A stretch of 64,000 bases of DNA from Pseudonocardia sp. T1-2H (lineage in GTDB: Bacteria > Actinomycetota > Actinomycetes > Mycobacteriales > Pseudonocardiaceae), in contig NZ_JBBPCL010000001.1 of the NCBI RefSeq assembly GCF_038039215.1, forward strand, positions 6,014,001-6,078,000, given 5' to 3'. Positions 35,348 through 46,697 of this stretch are shown piece after piece. The first letter of the stretch is position 1; each line of letters starts with the position of its first letter. The notes under the pieces are model-generated. The model was given only the letters and a program-made list of their open reading frames with translations. It was not told the DNA's origin and searched no databases. The position numbers and the translations under genes were made by a program.

Positions 35348-36283
35348 TCACGTCAGGCGGAACGCCGTGGGCGGGCTGATCCGGTCCGCCACCCGCGTCA
35401 GCAGCCGGTAGTCCCCCGCCGGCACCCGGGTGCGGGCGGCCTCGCAACCCGGTGTCGACGTCATGCCGGACCAGGTGACGGCGAACGCGACCGGCTGCCC
35501 CGGCACCAGCGTCCGCAGGTCGTCGGTCGACGGGTTGACGCAGTCGTTGCTGGACCAGAGCCGCTGCTGCTGGTCGCCGCTCCACACGACGATCTCCTGC
35601 AGGGCGCCGTCGAGGTCGCGGACGCACGCCTGCCCGCTCACGTTCGTGACGACGAGCCGGAAGACCGGATGGTCGCCGGACCGGTGCTCGGGGCGGTCGA
35701 TCTCCGCGGTCACCGAGATCATGTCGTTCGTGCAGGGCGGCGGGCCGGTGCTGGGCGCCGGGGACGCGGGCGGCACCGCGACCGGGGGCCGCGGGGTGTC
35801 GTCGGGGCGGACGGTCTCGTCGGTGGTGGTCGGCCCCGAGGGGTCCGCTCCACCCTCGACCCCGGCGGTCGCGCTCGCGGGCCCGGCGCCGTCGGGCCCG
35901 GCGCTCGTCGGGGCGGCGCCCGGACCGCGCGGGCCGGTCCCGCTCGGGGTCACCTCGCTCGGGGCGGCACCGGTCGGGACGGCACCGCTCGCGACGGGGT
36001 CGCTCGGGACCGGGTTGCTCGGGACCTGGTTGCTCGGAGCCGCGAAGGCAGAACCCGCGGCCGGGCCGGGGAGCGCGCTCGCGGACTGCGTCAGGGCTGC
36101 GCTGTTGACCTCCCTGGTCGTCGCCTCGTCCGAGGCCCCCGGGTCCCGGTCGGCCGCGACGACCGCCGCCAGCGACCAGCCGCTCGCGATGAAGAAGAGG
36201 ATGACGGACGCGAGCGCGTACCCGCGCCGCCGCCAGTACACGGGCGCGGGCAGCGGACCTACCGGCTCCCACATGTCACGCAA
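35348..36283 (-). CDS. Membrane-anchored Pro/Ala-rich hypothetical protein
   Basis: The protein has 311 residues. One transmembrane segment at about 22-46 (YALASVILFFIASGWSLAAV) is followed by a long disordered linker rich in Ala, Pro, Ser and Gly with repeats such as PSNPVPSDPVASGAVPTGA. A C-terminal globular domain of about 120 residues holds three cysteines (CTNDMIS, QACVRDL, NDCVNPS) plus one more near the end, suggesting extracytoplasmic disulfides. M. tuberculosis has a similar membrane protein (Rv3587c) at the equivalent place between radA/disA and mutY. Function unknown. Confidence 0.78.
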   Translation of the reverse strand: MRDMWEPVGPLPAPVYWRRRGYALASVILFFIASGWSLAAVVAADRDPGASDEATTREVNSAALTQSASALPGPAAGSAFAAPSNQVPSNPVPSDPVASGAVPTGAAPSEVTPSGTGPRGPGAAPTSAGPDGAGPASATAGVEGGADPSGPTTTDETVRPDDTPRPPVAVPPASPAPSTGPPPCTNDMISVTAEIDRPEHRSGDHPVFRLVVTNVSGQACVRDLDGALQEIVVWSGDQQQRLWSSNDCVNPSTDDLRTLVPGQPVAFAVTWSGMTSTPGCEAARTRVPAGDYRLLTRVADRISPPTAFRLT

Positions 36284-36378
36284 CGTAGATCAGCTATTAC
36301 TACGAGTACGCGGACTCGGCGCGGCGCGCCGCCCCGGTTCCACGCGTGTGGGGGACGGATCGGCCCACCCGCACGGCA

Positions 36379-37299
36379 ATGGCACGATCGGGCACCGTGC
36401 CCAGCGCTCTGCTCCGTCCCGAGCTCGCCGACCACGTCTCCGGCTGGTTCCGCGAGAACGCCCGGGACCTGCCCTGGCGGCGCCCGGAGACGACGCCCTG
36501 GGGCGTGCTGGTCAGCGAGTTCATGTTGCAGCAGACGCCCGTCGCGCGCGTCGAACCGGTCTGGCACGTCTGGATGAGCGAGTGGCCCACGCCCTCGGCG
36601 CTGGCCGCGGCCTCGCGGGCCGAGGTCGTCCGCGCGTGGGGCAAGCTCGGCTACCCACGGCGGGCGATGCGCCTGCACGCGGCGGCCGAGGTGATCGCGA
36701 GCGAGCACGGCGACGTGGTCCCGTCGGACGTCGACGTGCTCGAGTCCTTGCCGGGCGTCGGCTCCTACACGGCGCGGGCCGTCGCCGCCTTCGGCTACGG
36801 GAAGCGCTGCCCGGTCGTCGACACGAACGTCCGCCGCGTCGTCGCCCGCGCCGTGCACGGGGCCGGGGACGCCGGACCCGCTCGGGTCAAGGCGGACCTG
36901 GCGGACGTCGAGGCCCTGCTTCCCCCGGACGACGCCCCGGCCGCCCTCGCGTCCGCGGCCCTGATGGAGCTGGGCGCCGTCGTCTGCACCGCCCGAGCGC
37001 CCCGCTGCGCCGCCTGCCCCGTTCAGGCACAGTGCGCATGGATCGCCGCCGGCCGCCCCGAGTACACGGGCCCCCGCCGTCCGACTCAGGGTTACGCCGG
37101 CACGGACCGGCAGGTGCGGGGCAGGCTGCTGGACGTCCTGCGCGCCGCGAACACGCCGGTCCCCAAGTCCGAGCTGGACGCCGTGTGGGCCGACGGGGCG
37201 CAGCGGGACCGCTGTCTGGACTCCCTGTTGACGGACGGGTTGGCCGAGCAGACCACGGACGGGCGGTTCGCATTGGGCGGCAGTGCACCGCATGGGTGA
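36379..37299 (+). CDS. mutY: A/G-specific adenine glycosylase
   Basis: The protein has 306 residues. WFRENARDLPWRRPETTPWG opens the fold. VSEFMLQQTPVARVEPVW follows, then the helix-hairpin-helix LESLPGVGSYTARAVAAF with the catalytic Asp in PVVDTNVRRVVAR. A [4Fe-4S] site C-x6-C-x2-C-x5-C is visible (CTARAPRCAACPVQAQC). It removes adenine mispaired with 8-oxoguanine. It has the short C-terminus typical of actinobacteria. ATG 36379 is preferred to the ATG at 36346, which adds eleven unconserved residues. The order radA, membrane protein, mutY matches mycobacteria except for missing disA and carbonic anhydrase. Confidence 0.95.
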   Translation: MARSGTVPSALLRPELADHVSGWFRENARDLPWRRPETTPWGVLVSEFMLQQTPVARVEPVWHVWMSEWPTPSALAAASRAEVVRAWGKLGYPRRAMRLHAAAEVIASEHGDVVPSDVDVLESLPGVGSYTARAVAAFGYGKRCPVVDTNVRRVVARAVHGAGDAGPARVKADLADVEALLPPDDAPAALASAALMELGAVVCTARAPRCAACPVQAQCAWIAAGRPEYTGPRRPTQGYAGTDRQVRGRLLDVLRAANTPVPKSELDAVWADGAQRDRCLDSLLTDGLAEQTTDGRFALGGSAPHG

Positions 37300-37339
37300 G
37301 AATGCATCCCAGGCCTTCACGCGCGGCAAGGGGTAGACG

Positions 37340-37834
37340 TTGGCGCAGATCGTCCGGTTCCGCCTCGACCTCGCGGCCGAGGACGCCGTCACTGCGCTGC
37401 GTGAGGAGTTGCGCGAGGCGGGGATGATCGTCCCGTCGGACACCCCCACGGTCACCTTCGCCGCCGCGGCGATCATCCCGGCGGCCGCCCGGGTGTCGCT
37501 GACCGAGGAGCTGCGGATCCTCTCCCTGCCCTCGCTCTGGCTCGCGACGCTCGGTTCCGTCGCCGGCCACGACGACGAGCTGGTGCTCGCCGCCGTCGTC
37601 GACACGGAGCTGCTGGCGGTGCACACCGCCGTCCACGACGCCCTGGCCGGACGGGTGCGCTCGCCCTTCGCGTCCTACCTGCCGGGGGCCTGGCTGCCGC
37701 ACTGCACCCTGGCGCACGAGAAGCCGGCAGAGGCGTTCGCCCTGCTCCACCCCGTGCGCCCGATCCGGGCCGCGATCATGGGCGTCGAGATCGCGGACAC
37801 CCGGGACGGGTCCAGCGAACCCCTGTTCGCCTAG
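37340..37834 (+). CDS. 2H phosphoesterase / 2'-5' RNA ligase-like protein
   Basis: The protein has 164 residues from a TTG start. The C-terminal catalytic motif is visible as LPHCTLAHEKP (H-x-T-L). The N-terminal one is degenerate: TVTFAAAAI occupies the place of the first H-x-T. The family splits or joins 2'-5' and cyclic phosphates in RNA or small molecules. With one histidine motif missing, catalysis in the classical way is doubtful and the protein may only bind. It lies 40 bases after mutY on the same strand and may be co-transcribed. Confidence 0.7.
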   Translation: MAQIVRFRLDLAAEDAVTALREELREAGMIVPSDTPTVTFAAAAIIPAAARVSLTEELRILSLPSLWLATLGSVAGHDDELVLAAVVDTELLAVHTAVHDALAGRVRSPFASYLPGAWLPHCTLAHEKPAEAFALLHPVRPIRAAIMGVEIADTRDGSSEPLFA

Positions 37835-37901
37835 TGGTCACCGCACCAGGAGGCCACCGAACGGCTGCGCCCGCACGAGGGCCGCGCCGTTCAGCACCCT
37901 C

Positions 37902-38693
37902 CTAGAGAAAACGTTCGACCAGGCGCAGGTACCGCTGCGGATCGGCGCCGTGCACGAGGTGACCGGTCCCCGGCAGTCGGACGTGCTCGGCGCGCGGCAT
38001 CCGGGCCGCCATCGCGGCCATCTGTCCCGCCGGGGCCACGGACTCCTCCGCCTCGATCAGCAGGGCGGGACAGCGCACCGCGTCGACGTCCGCCCAGCGG
38101 TTCTCCCGGACCCACTCGCCGGCGATCGACACGGCGTGGTCGATCCGGGTCAGCAGGTGGAAGCCGTCGGACCGCTCCTCGACGCACTCGGCCATGTAGA
38201 GCCCGAGCTCCGGCCGGGGATGGCCGAAGCACTCCCGCACCTGCGCCAGCGACGCGAAGGGCTGCGGCACCGCGGCGAACCACGCGCGGGCGTCGTCGAG
38301 CGGGGTGCCGGGCAGGCCGGTGAAGTCCACGCCCATGTCCTCGACGACCAGCCCGGACACGAGGTCCGGCCGGTGCGCGGCGAGCGCCGTCGCGTGCAAC
38401 CCGCCCATCGAGTGCCCCACCACGACCGCGGGCCCGGCGCCGGCCTGCTCGAGCACGTCCGCGGCGTCCCGGGCCATCCGATCCGTGGTCCAGGGGCCCG
38501 CGGCCTGCGAGCGGCCGTGCCCCCGGGCGTCCAGGCCGAGGACCCGGCCGTGGGCGGCGAGCCGGCGCGCGACGGGCCACCACGTCGTCGCCCGGCCCAT
38601 GAGCCCGTGCAGCAACAGGATCGGCCGGCCGGTACCTCCGAACTCGACGACGGCGAGGTACGTCCCGTCCGAGGTCCGGACCGATCTGCGCAC
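37902..38693 (-). CDS. Alpha/beta hydrolase
   Basis: The protein has 263 residues. The fold's strand and oxyanion motif is ILLLHGLMGRATTW, the nucleophile elbow VVVGHSMGGLHA and the terminal histidine VRLPGTGHLVHG; the acid is probably Asp or Glu in LLIEAEES. The best GTG (38693) is 24 bases from the divergent mhuD start. M. tuberculosis has the same head-to-head pair (Rv3591c hydrolase and Rv3592 mhuD), which suggests a linked but undefined role. The longer open frame to 39173 crosses mhuD and is rejected. Confidence 0.87.
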   Translation of the reverse strand: MRRSVRTSDGTYLAVVEFGGTGRPILLLHGLMGRATTWWPVARRLAAHGRVLGLDARGHGRSQAAGPWTTDRMARDAADVLEQAGAGPAVVVGHSMGGLHATALAAHRPDLVSGLVVEDMGVDFTGLPGTPLDDARAWFAAVPQPFASLAQVRECFGHPRPELGLYMAECVEERSDGFHLLTRIDHAVSIAGEWVRENRWADVDAVRCPALLIEAEESVAPAGQMAAMAARMPRAEHVRLPGTGHLVHGADPQRYLRLVERFL

Positions 38694-38717
38694 CCGCCGG
38701 AGACTAACGTGGAGAGC

Positions 38718-39026
38718 ATGGCCGTCGTGAAGATCAACGCAATCGAGGTGCCCGAGGGCGCCGGTCCCGAGCTGGAGAAGCGGTTCGCCAACCGCAAGCA
38801 CGCCGTGGACGGGCAGCCCGGCTTCCTCGGCTTCCAGCTGCTCCGGCCCGTCTCCGGTGACGCCCGCTACTTCGTGGTCACGACCTGGGAGTCCGACGAG
38901 GCGTTCGAGGCCTGGCGCAACGGCCCGGCCGTCGAAGCGCACTCCGGCCAGCACGACCCGAACGCGGGCGCCCGCCCGGTCGCGAGCGGCGCCTCGCTGC
39001 TGGAGTTCGAGGTCGTCGAGCTCTGA
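38718..39026 (+). CDS. mhuD: Haem-degrading monooxygenase MhuD
   Basis: The protein has 102 residues, almost co-linear with mycobacterial MhuD: MAVVKINAIEVPEGAGPELE at the start, GFLGFQLLRPVSGDARYFVV, then ASLLEFEVV at the end. The functional residues align: Asn7, Arg26, Trp66 and the haem-ligand His75. MhuD opens haem to mycobilin with iron release and no CO. A short insertion after His75 (QHDPNAGARP) differs from the mycobacterial loop. The start ATG follows GGAGAGC. The stop is embedded in CTGA, where the sirtuin gene apparently begins. Confidence 0.92.
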   Translation: MAVVKINAIEVPEGAGPELEKRFANRKHAVDGQPGFLGFQLLRPVSGDARYFVVTTWESDEAFEAWRNGPAVEAHSGQHDPNAGARPVASGASLLEFEVVEL

Positions 39027-39853
39027 GCGAGGCGCTGGAGGGGGCCGCGGCACTTCTGCACGGTGCCGACGCCCTGCTGTTCTGCGCCGGCGCGGGCATG
39101 GGGGTCGACTCCGGGCTCCCGGACTTCCGCGGCCCCGAGGGCTTCTGGCGCGCCTACCCGCCGTACCGCGCACTCGGGCTGCGCTTCGAGGAGCTCGCGG
39201 ACCCGGTGCACTTCGCGGACGACCCGACGCTGGCGTGGGGGTTCTACGGGCACCGGCTCGGGCTGTACCGCGAGATCACCCCGCACGCGGGCTTCGGGGT
39301 CCTGCTGCGCTGGGCCGCCTCGACACCGGCGAGGGTGTTCACCTCGAACGTGGACGGGCAGTTCCAGAAGGCCGGCTTCGCCCCGGAGCACGTCGCGGAG
39401 GTGCACGGCTCGATCCATCACCTGCAGTGCCTCGTCGCGTGCGGGCAGCCCGTCTGGCCCGCCGACGGGGTGTCCGTGTCCGTCGACCCGGACACGATGC
39501 GCGCGCGGGAGCCGCTGCCGTCCTGCCCGTCCTGTGGTGCCCTGGCCCGGCCGAACATCCTGATGTTCGGGGACCGGTCCTGGGACCCGTCGTACGCCGA
39601 ACCCCACCTCGACGCCCTGGCCGCCTGGCTCCGGTCCCTGCGGAACGACGGGGCGCGGCTCGCCGTCGTCGAGATCGGGGCCGGGACGGGCGTGCCGACC
39701 GTCCGTCGCCAGGCCGAGCTGGCCTCCGCGGCGAGCGGCGCCCTCGTGCGGATCAACGTGCGGGAGCCGGAGGTCCGGCACGGCCGAGGCGTCGGCATCC
39801 CGGCGGGAGCAGCGGAGACCCTCGCCGCCCTGGCCCGCGCCATCGAGCGGTAG
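39023..39853 (+). CDS. Sir2-family NAD-dependent protein (sirtuin-like)
   Basis: The NAD-binding motif FCAGAGMGVDSGLPDFRG corresponds to the sirtuin GAGxSxxSGIPDFR. VFTSNVDGQFQKAG matches TQNID/TSNVD, VAEVHGSIHHLQC has the catalytic His, and PSCPSCGALARPNILMFGD supplies half the zinc site. The other Cys pair is reduced to LQCLVACGQ. Conserved residues begin before the first ATG (39098), and no ATG, GTG or TTG exists upstream in frame. The likely start is CTG at 39023, overlapping the mhuD stop as CTGA. That gives 276 residues. It may deacylate proteins or be an NADase; target unknown. Confidence 0.85.
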   Translation: MSEALEGAAALLHGADALLFCAGAGMGVDSGLPDFRGPEGFWRAYPPYRALGLRFEELADPVHFADDPTLAWGFYGHRLGLYREITPHAGFGVLLRWAASTPARVFTSNVDGQFQKAGFAPEHVAEVHGSIHHLQCLVACGQPVWPADGVSVSVDPDTMRAREPLPSCPSCGALARPNILMFGDRSWDPSYAEPHLDALAAWLRSLRNDGARLAVVEIGAGTGVPTVRRQAELASAASGALVRINVREPEVRHGRGVGIPAGAAETLAALARAIER

Positions 39854-40271
39854 CGCGCCGACAGCCTCCCGGGCCCAGCCGCGTGAACCGGACACCTTCG
39901 GGCGCCTCGGCCGACCCGCTGCCGGCCCTTCACCACCCCGATCGGCCGGTGGGGGTGCCGAACTGCTCCCCGGAACCGGGCGGACCCGCCCGCCGGATGG
40001 CATTCGTCACAATGCCGTTGGCGCGGAGGCGTCGATACGTTCGGAAATTGCGCCATACGGGGTACCCAACTCGCGCAATCGGTGACCGAAACCGGACAGA
40101 AGGTGAGGCGAAATCGGGAGATTCCGTCTCAACTAGGACATCCGAGCATCGGCGCAGGGGCGTGGAAACGCTGCGTAACACGGCCTCCGAGGTCCTCGAT
40201 GATCCGGCTGACAGGCGGCACCCCGCTCCCGTGAGGGCCGTCGCTCCCCCTGTCGGAAATGCGGTCCTCTC
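39854..40271 (+). other. Leader/promoter region with RNA hairpin upstream of the NodB-GT2-acyltransferase gene
   Basis: The 418 bases hold no gene I can support. The stretch 39990-40190 is less GC-rich than its surroundings. A hairpin at 40105-40130 (GAGGCGAAATC, loop GGGA, GATTCCGTCTC) pairs over eleven positions with one mismatch and one G-U pair if transcribed. I do not recognise a riboswitch class. The region may simply be a regulated 5' leader. Confidence 0.4.
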
Positions 40272-43200
40272 GTGGTTCGTCGTTCTGGTTCCTCCCCGCG
40301 TGCGGGCCGGCCCGCGCCGTCCTGGCTGCTCGTCGGCTCCCTCTTCGTGGTCTTCGTGACCGTCCTGCTCGTGAGCGGCTTCAGCTCGGCCGAGATCGGC
40401 AACGACGCCAAGGGCGCCCACGAGCAGGGCGATTCCGAGGCGGTCCCCGCGTCCGTGCTCGAGGGGGGCGCCATCGTCGACGGGCGGCAGAGCCCGGCGA
40501 CGTCGACCGGCGTACCGGCCAAGACGATCGTCCTGACGTTCGACGACGGGCCGGACCCGACCTGGACCCCGCAGATCCTGGCTGTGCTGCGCAAGCACAA
40601 CGTGCCCGGCACGTTCTTCGTCGTCGGGTCGATGGCGAGCCGCTACCCGGACCTGATCCGGGCCATCCACGACCAGGGCTCCGAGCTCGGCGTGCACACG
40701 TTCTCCCACCCGGACCTCGTGGACGTGCCGCAGTGGCGCCTCGAGCGCGAGATGAGCGAGACCCAGCTCGCCATCACCGGGGCCACGGGAACGAGCACGT
40801 ACCTGATGCGGCCGCCGTACTCGTCGAGCGTCGACGCGCTCGACGACCGCAGCTACGAGACGGTCCGCCAGGTCGGCGCGATGGGCTACCTCACCATCTT
40901 CACCAACGTGGACAGCGAGGACTGGCAGCGGCCCGGGGTGCAGGCGATCATCCACAACGCGACCCCGCAGGACGGGACGGGCGGCACCGTGCTGATGCAC
41001 GACGCCGGCGGGGACCGCTCGCAGACGGTGGCCGCGCTCGACCAGCTCATCCCGCAGCTGCAGTCCCGGGGCTACACCTTCACCACGACCACGGGCGCCA
41101 TCCACCTCCCGCCGCAGCCGCAGGCGTCACAGCGGGACGACATCCTCGGCGGTCTCCTGCTGGGCACCATCGGAACCGCATTGTGGATCACCGACGCCGC
41201 CCGGTGGATCCTCGTCGCCGTCGCGACCCTCGTCGTGATCCGACTGGTGCTGATGATCCTGGCCGCCCGGCGGCACACCCGCCGTCGGCGTGACCCGAAC
41301 TGGGCGTGGGGGCCGCCGGTGACCGAACCGGTCACGGTGGTCGTCCCGGCGTACAACGAGTCGAAGAACATCGAGTCGACCGTCCGGTCCATCCTCGCGA
41401 ACGACCATCCGCTCGAGGTGGTGGTGGTCGACGACGGCTCGACGGACGGGACCGCCGACCTGGTGGAGGCGCTCGGGCTCGCCCGCGTGCGCGTCGTCCG
41501 CCAGCTCAACGCGGGCAAGTCCGCCGCCCTGAACACCGGCACCGCCAACGCCCGCTACGACATCGTCATCATGATCGACGGCGACACCATCTTCGAGCCG
41601 GACACCGTCCGCCATCTCGCGCAGCCGTTCGGGGACCCGAAGGTCGGCGCGGTGGCGGGGAACGTCAAGGTCGCCAACACCGACACCCTGATCGGGCGCC
41701 TGCAGCACATCGAGTACGTCGTCGGGTTCGGCATCGACCGCCGGGTGCAGGACACCACCCACTCGATCACCACCATCCCGGGCGCGGCGGGAGCCTTCCG
41801 CAAGTCGGCGCTCCGCGAGGTCGGCGGCCTGTCCGACGACACGCTCGCCGAGGACACCGATCTGACGATCGCCCTCGGCCGTGCGGGCTGGCGAGTCGTG
41901 TTCGAGGACCGGGCCCTGGCCTGGACCGAGGCCCCGGCGACGGCCGGGCAGCTCTGGCGCCAGCGCTACCGCTGGAGCTACGGCACCATGCAGGCGCTCT
42001 GGAAGCACCGCCGGTCCATCCGTGAGCCCGGCTCGTTCGGCCTGGTCGGTCTGGCGCACGTCCTGTTGTTCCAGATCCTGCTGCCCCTGACGGCGCCGCT
42101 CGTGGACATCTTCCTGCTCTACGGGCTGATCTTCGAGGATCCCGCGACGACGCTGCTGCTCTGGACGCTGATGATGGGCCTGCAGCTGGCCAGCGGGTTG
42201 TACGCGTTCCACGTCGACGGCGAGCCCAAGAACGCGCTGTGGGTCCTGCCCGTGCAACAGGTCGTCTACCGCCAACTGATGTACGTCGTGCTCGTCCAGT
42301 CCACGATCAGCGCCGTCAGCGGTGTCCGGGTGCGATGGCAGAAGCTGCAGCGCACCGGTGCCGTCGACGCCCTGATGTCACCCCGGCGGGCGCCGGTACC
42401 GCCGCCGGTGCCGCGGAAGCCGGAATCGGTGCTTCCCGCGCCGCGGAGCCCGGAGCCGCCGGCCCCGCGGCCGTCCGGCGGCCGGGAACGCTGGCTGGAC
42501 TCGCTGCGGGCCGCAGCCCTCATCCGCGTGGTCGTCTACCACGCGCTCAGCCTCGGCTGGCTCTCCATCGTGTTCCCGTCGATGGGCGTCATGTTCGCTC
42601 TCGGTGGGTCGCTGATGGTGCAGTCGTTCCGCAAGATGCCGTCGATCGACGTCATCGGGCACCGGATCCGCCGGCTGCTGCCGCCGCTGTGGCTGCTCGG
42701 GCTGATCCTCGTACCGATCATGGTCTGGCAGGGCTGGGCCGCGGAGAACGACAACGCCGGGGTGCCCTGGCGGGACCTGGTGTTCTGGGTGTTCCCGATC
42801 CTCGACCCGCCCGGTAGTGACTGGGCCTTCGACGCGGTCGAGGTCCTCTGGTACATCCGCGCATACCTGTGGTTCGTGCTGCTCACCCCGGCGATGCTCG
42901 CGGCGTTCCGCCGCTGGCCGGTGGCGTCGATCCTGACCCCGCTCCTCCTGGTGGCCGTCGACGCGCTGCTCGGCTCCCCCCTCGCGGGCGCCTCGGGCAT
43001 CGGTTCCGGGCTGCTGGACTTCCTCACGTTCGGCGCCTGCTGGATGCTGGGCTTCGCCCACCGCGAGGGCAAGCTCAAGCAGCTGCCGCGGGTCGTCCTG
43101 CTGGGGCTCGCCGCCGTGGCCGTCGCGGCCGGGGTCTTCTGGGCCCAGGGCCACCCGTCGCCGGACTCGGGGCTCGACCTCAACGACATCCCGCTGGCCC

Positions 43201-43925
43201 AGGCCCTGGTGTCCGCCGGAGCCGTGCTGCTGTTCCTGCGCGTCAACCCGCGCATGGGCTGGGTGGACCGGGTCCCGGGCCTCGGCCGGCTGATCACCGT
43301 GGTGAACAGCCGCGCCATCACGATCTACCTCACCAACAACATCGCCATCGACGGCGCGGCCTGGCTCAACGACCGGTACGGCCTGCCGTCCGAAGGATGG
43401 CCGTTGGTGGGGACGAGCTTCGTCCTCGTCGCGCTCGCGATCCCGCTCTTCGGCTGGGTGGAGGACCTCGCCGCGCACCGTCCGCTCCAGATCATCCCCG
43501 GTGGGCGGCGAGCGGTGCGGAAGCCGAAGGCCGACACGACCACCCTCGACGGCGCCTCGTTCCGCCCGCGGACGCTCGCCGCGGCGACGTCGGCCCGGAT
43601 CGCGGCGGTCGCGGACACCACGGTGCTCCCGGTGGTGCCGAGGGCCACGGAGAGCCGCCGGACGCCGGCGCCCTCCCCTGCACCCGTGGGCGGCGGCCGA
43701 CGAGCGGACGGTGGCCCACAGAGCGCGCCGAGCCTGCCGCGGCAGCCGCTGCCCCCCAGGCGCGGGACAGCGGGCCCGCCGCCACCTCAGCACGTGGTGC
43801 CGTCCCCACCGGCTCCAGGTCCCCGGCCTGCCCCGCACGCCCAGCAGGATCCCGGCTCCTCACCAGGGATGCCCCCGCCCACGCGGAGCCTGCCGGAGCC
43901 CCCGGAGCACCACCGCCGGTCCTGA
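40272..43925 (+). CDS. Fusion: polysaccharide deacetylase (NodB) - GT2 synthase - acyltransferase 3
   Basis: The protein has 1217 residues with three enzymes in one chain. One membrane segment (about 18-38) precedes an extracytoplasmic NodB deacetylase at 80-275 (LTFDDGPDPTW, GVHTFSHPD, MRPPYSSS). Two further segments lead to a cytoplasmic GT2 synthase at about 350-600 (VVDDGSTDGTADL, MIDGDTIFEP, AEDTDLT, and QRYRWSYG, the QxxRW motif of processive synthases) with membrane helices after it. A proline-rich linker leads to an acyltransferase-3 domain at about 745-1085 (RERWLDSLRAAALIRVVVYH). The tail is disordered and proline-rich. NodB-GT2 fusions such as Streptomyces MatB make surface poly-GlcNAc; the added O-acyltransferase is the unusual part. 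GTG start with weak RBS. Confidence 0.9.
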   Translation: MVRRSGSSPRAGRPAPSWLLVGSLFVVFVTVLLVSGFSSAEIGNDAKGAHEQGDSEAVPASVLEGGAIVDGRQSPATSTGVPAKTIVLTFDDGPDPTWTPQILAVLRKHNVPGTFFVVGSMASRYPDLIRAIHDQGSELGVHTFSHPDLVDVPQWRLEREMSETQLAITGATGTSTYLMRPPYSSSVDALDDRSYETVRQVGAMGYLTIFTNVDSEDWQRPGVQAIIHNATPQDGTGGTVLMHDAGGDRSQTVAALDQLIPQLQSRGYTFTTTTGAIHLPPQPQASQRDDILGGLLLGTIGTALWITDAARWILVAVATLVVIRLVLMILAARRHTRRRRDPNWAWGPPVTEPVTVVVPAYNESKNIESTVRSILANDHPLEVVVVDDGSTDGTADLVEALGLARVRVVRQLNAGKSAALNTGTANARYDIVIMIDGDTIFEPDTVRHLAQPFGDPKVGAVAGNVKVANTDTLIGRLQHIEYVVGFGIDRRVQDTTHSITTIPGAAGAFRKSALREVGGLSDDTLAEDTDLTIALGRAGWRVVFEDRALAWTEAPATAGQLWRQRYRWSYGTMQALWKHRRSIREPGSFGLVGLAHVLLFQILLPLTAPLVDIFLLYGLIFEDPATTLLLWTLMMGLQLASGLYAFHVDGEPKNALWVLPVQQVVYRQLMYVVLVQSTISAVSGVRVRWQKLQRTGAVDALMSPRRAPVPPPVPRKPESVLPAPRSPEPPAPRPSGGRERWLDSLRAAALIRVVVYHALSLGWLSIVFPSMGVMFALGGSLMVQSFRKMPSIDVIGHRIRRLLPPLWLLGLILVPIMVWQGWAAENDNAGVPWRDLVFWVFPILDPPGSDWAFDAVEVLWYIRAYLWFVLLTPAMLAAFRRWPVASILTPLLLVAVDALLGSPLAGASGIGSGLLDFLTFGACWMLGFAHREGKLKQLPRVVLLGLAAVAVAAGVFWAQGHPSPDSGLDLNDIPLAQALVSAGAVLLFLRVNPRMGWVDRVPGLGRLITVVNSRAITIYLTNNIAIDGAAWLNDRYGLPSEGWPLVGTSFVLVALAIPLFGWVEDLAAHRPLQIIPGGRRAVRKPKADTTTLDGASFRPRTLAAATSARIAAVADTTVLPVVPRATESRRTPAPSPAPVGGGRRADGGPQSAPSLPRQPLPPRRGTAGPPPPQHVVPSPPAPGPRPAPHAQQDPGSSPGMPPPTRSLPEPPEHHRRS

Positions 43926-44039
43926 CCGGCGCGGCCTCCCGCTCCGCCGTACGTCCCGTTCGGGGGGACGTCGCGGACGGAGATCCCGACTCGGCAGGCG
44001 CTGGATCGCGGCTCGCGGGCGGTGGCAACGGAGAAAGAC

Positions 44040-44077
44040 GAACGGCCCGCCCGGACGTGAGTCCGGGCGGGCCGTTC
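44040..44077. terminator. Bidirectional terminator between the fusion gene and clpC
   Basis: A perfect 17-bp stem (44040-44056 with 44061-44077) has loop GTGA. It lies between convergent genes and is very GC-rich, with no T-run. Confidence 0.85.
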
Positions 44078-44114
44078 GGTGTCCTGCGCCGAAGCGCGGG
44101 GCGGGTCTAGCGCA

Positions 44115-46665
<2,551 letters not shown>

Positions 46666-46697
46666 GTGCACTCCTTGCCTGCTACGCCCACACATGA

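Noticed and set aside
37902..39173. 423-residue version of the alpha/beta hydrolase
   Set aside because: The extra N-terminal part crosses mhuD and is low-complexity; the GTG at 38693 fits the fold and the divergent promoter.
39854..40271. c-di-AMP, cobalamin or other known riboswitch in the fusion-gene leader
   Set aside because: No conserved core motif of these classes could be recognised; only a simple hairpin is visible.
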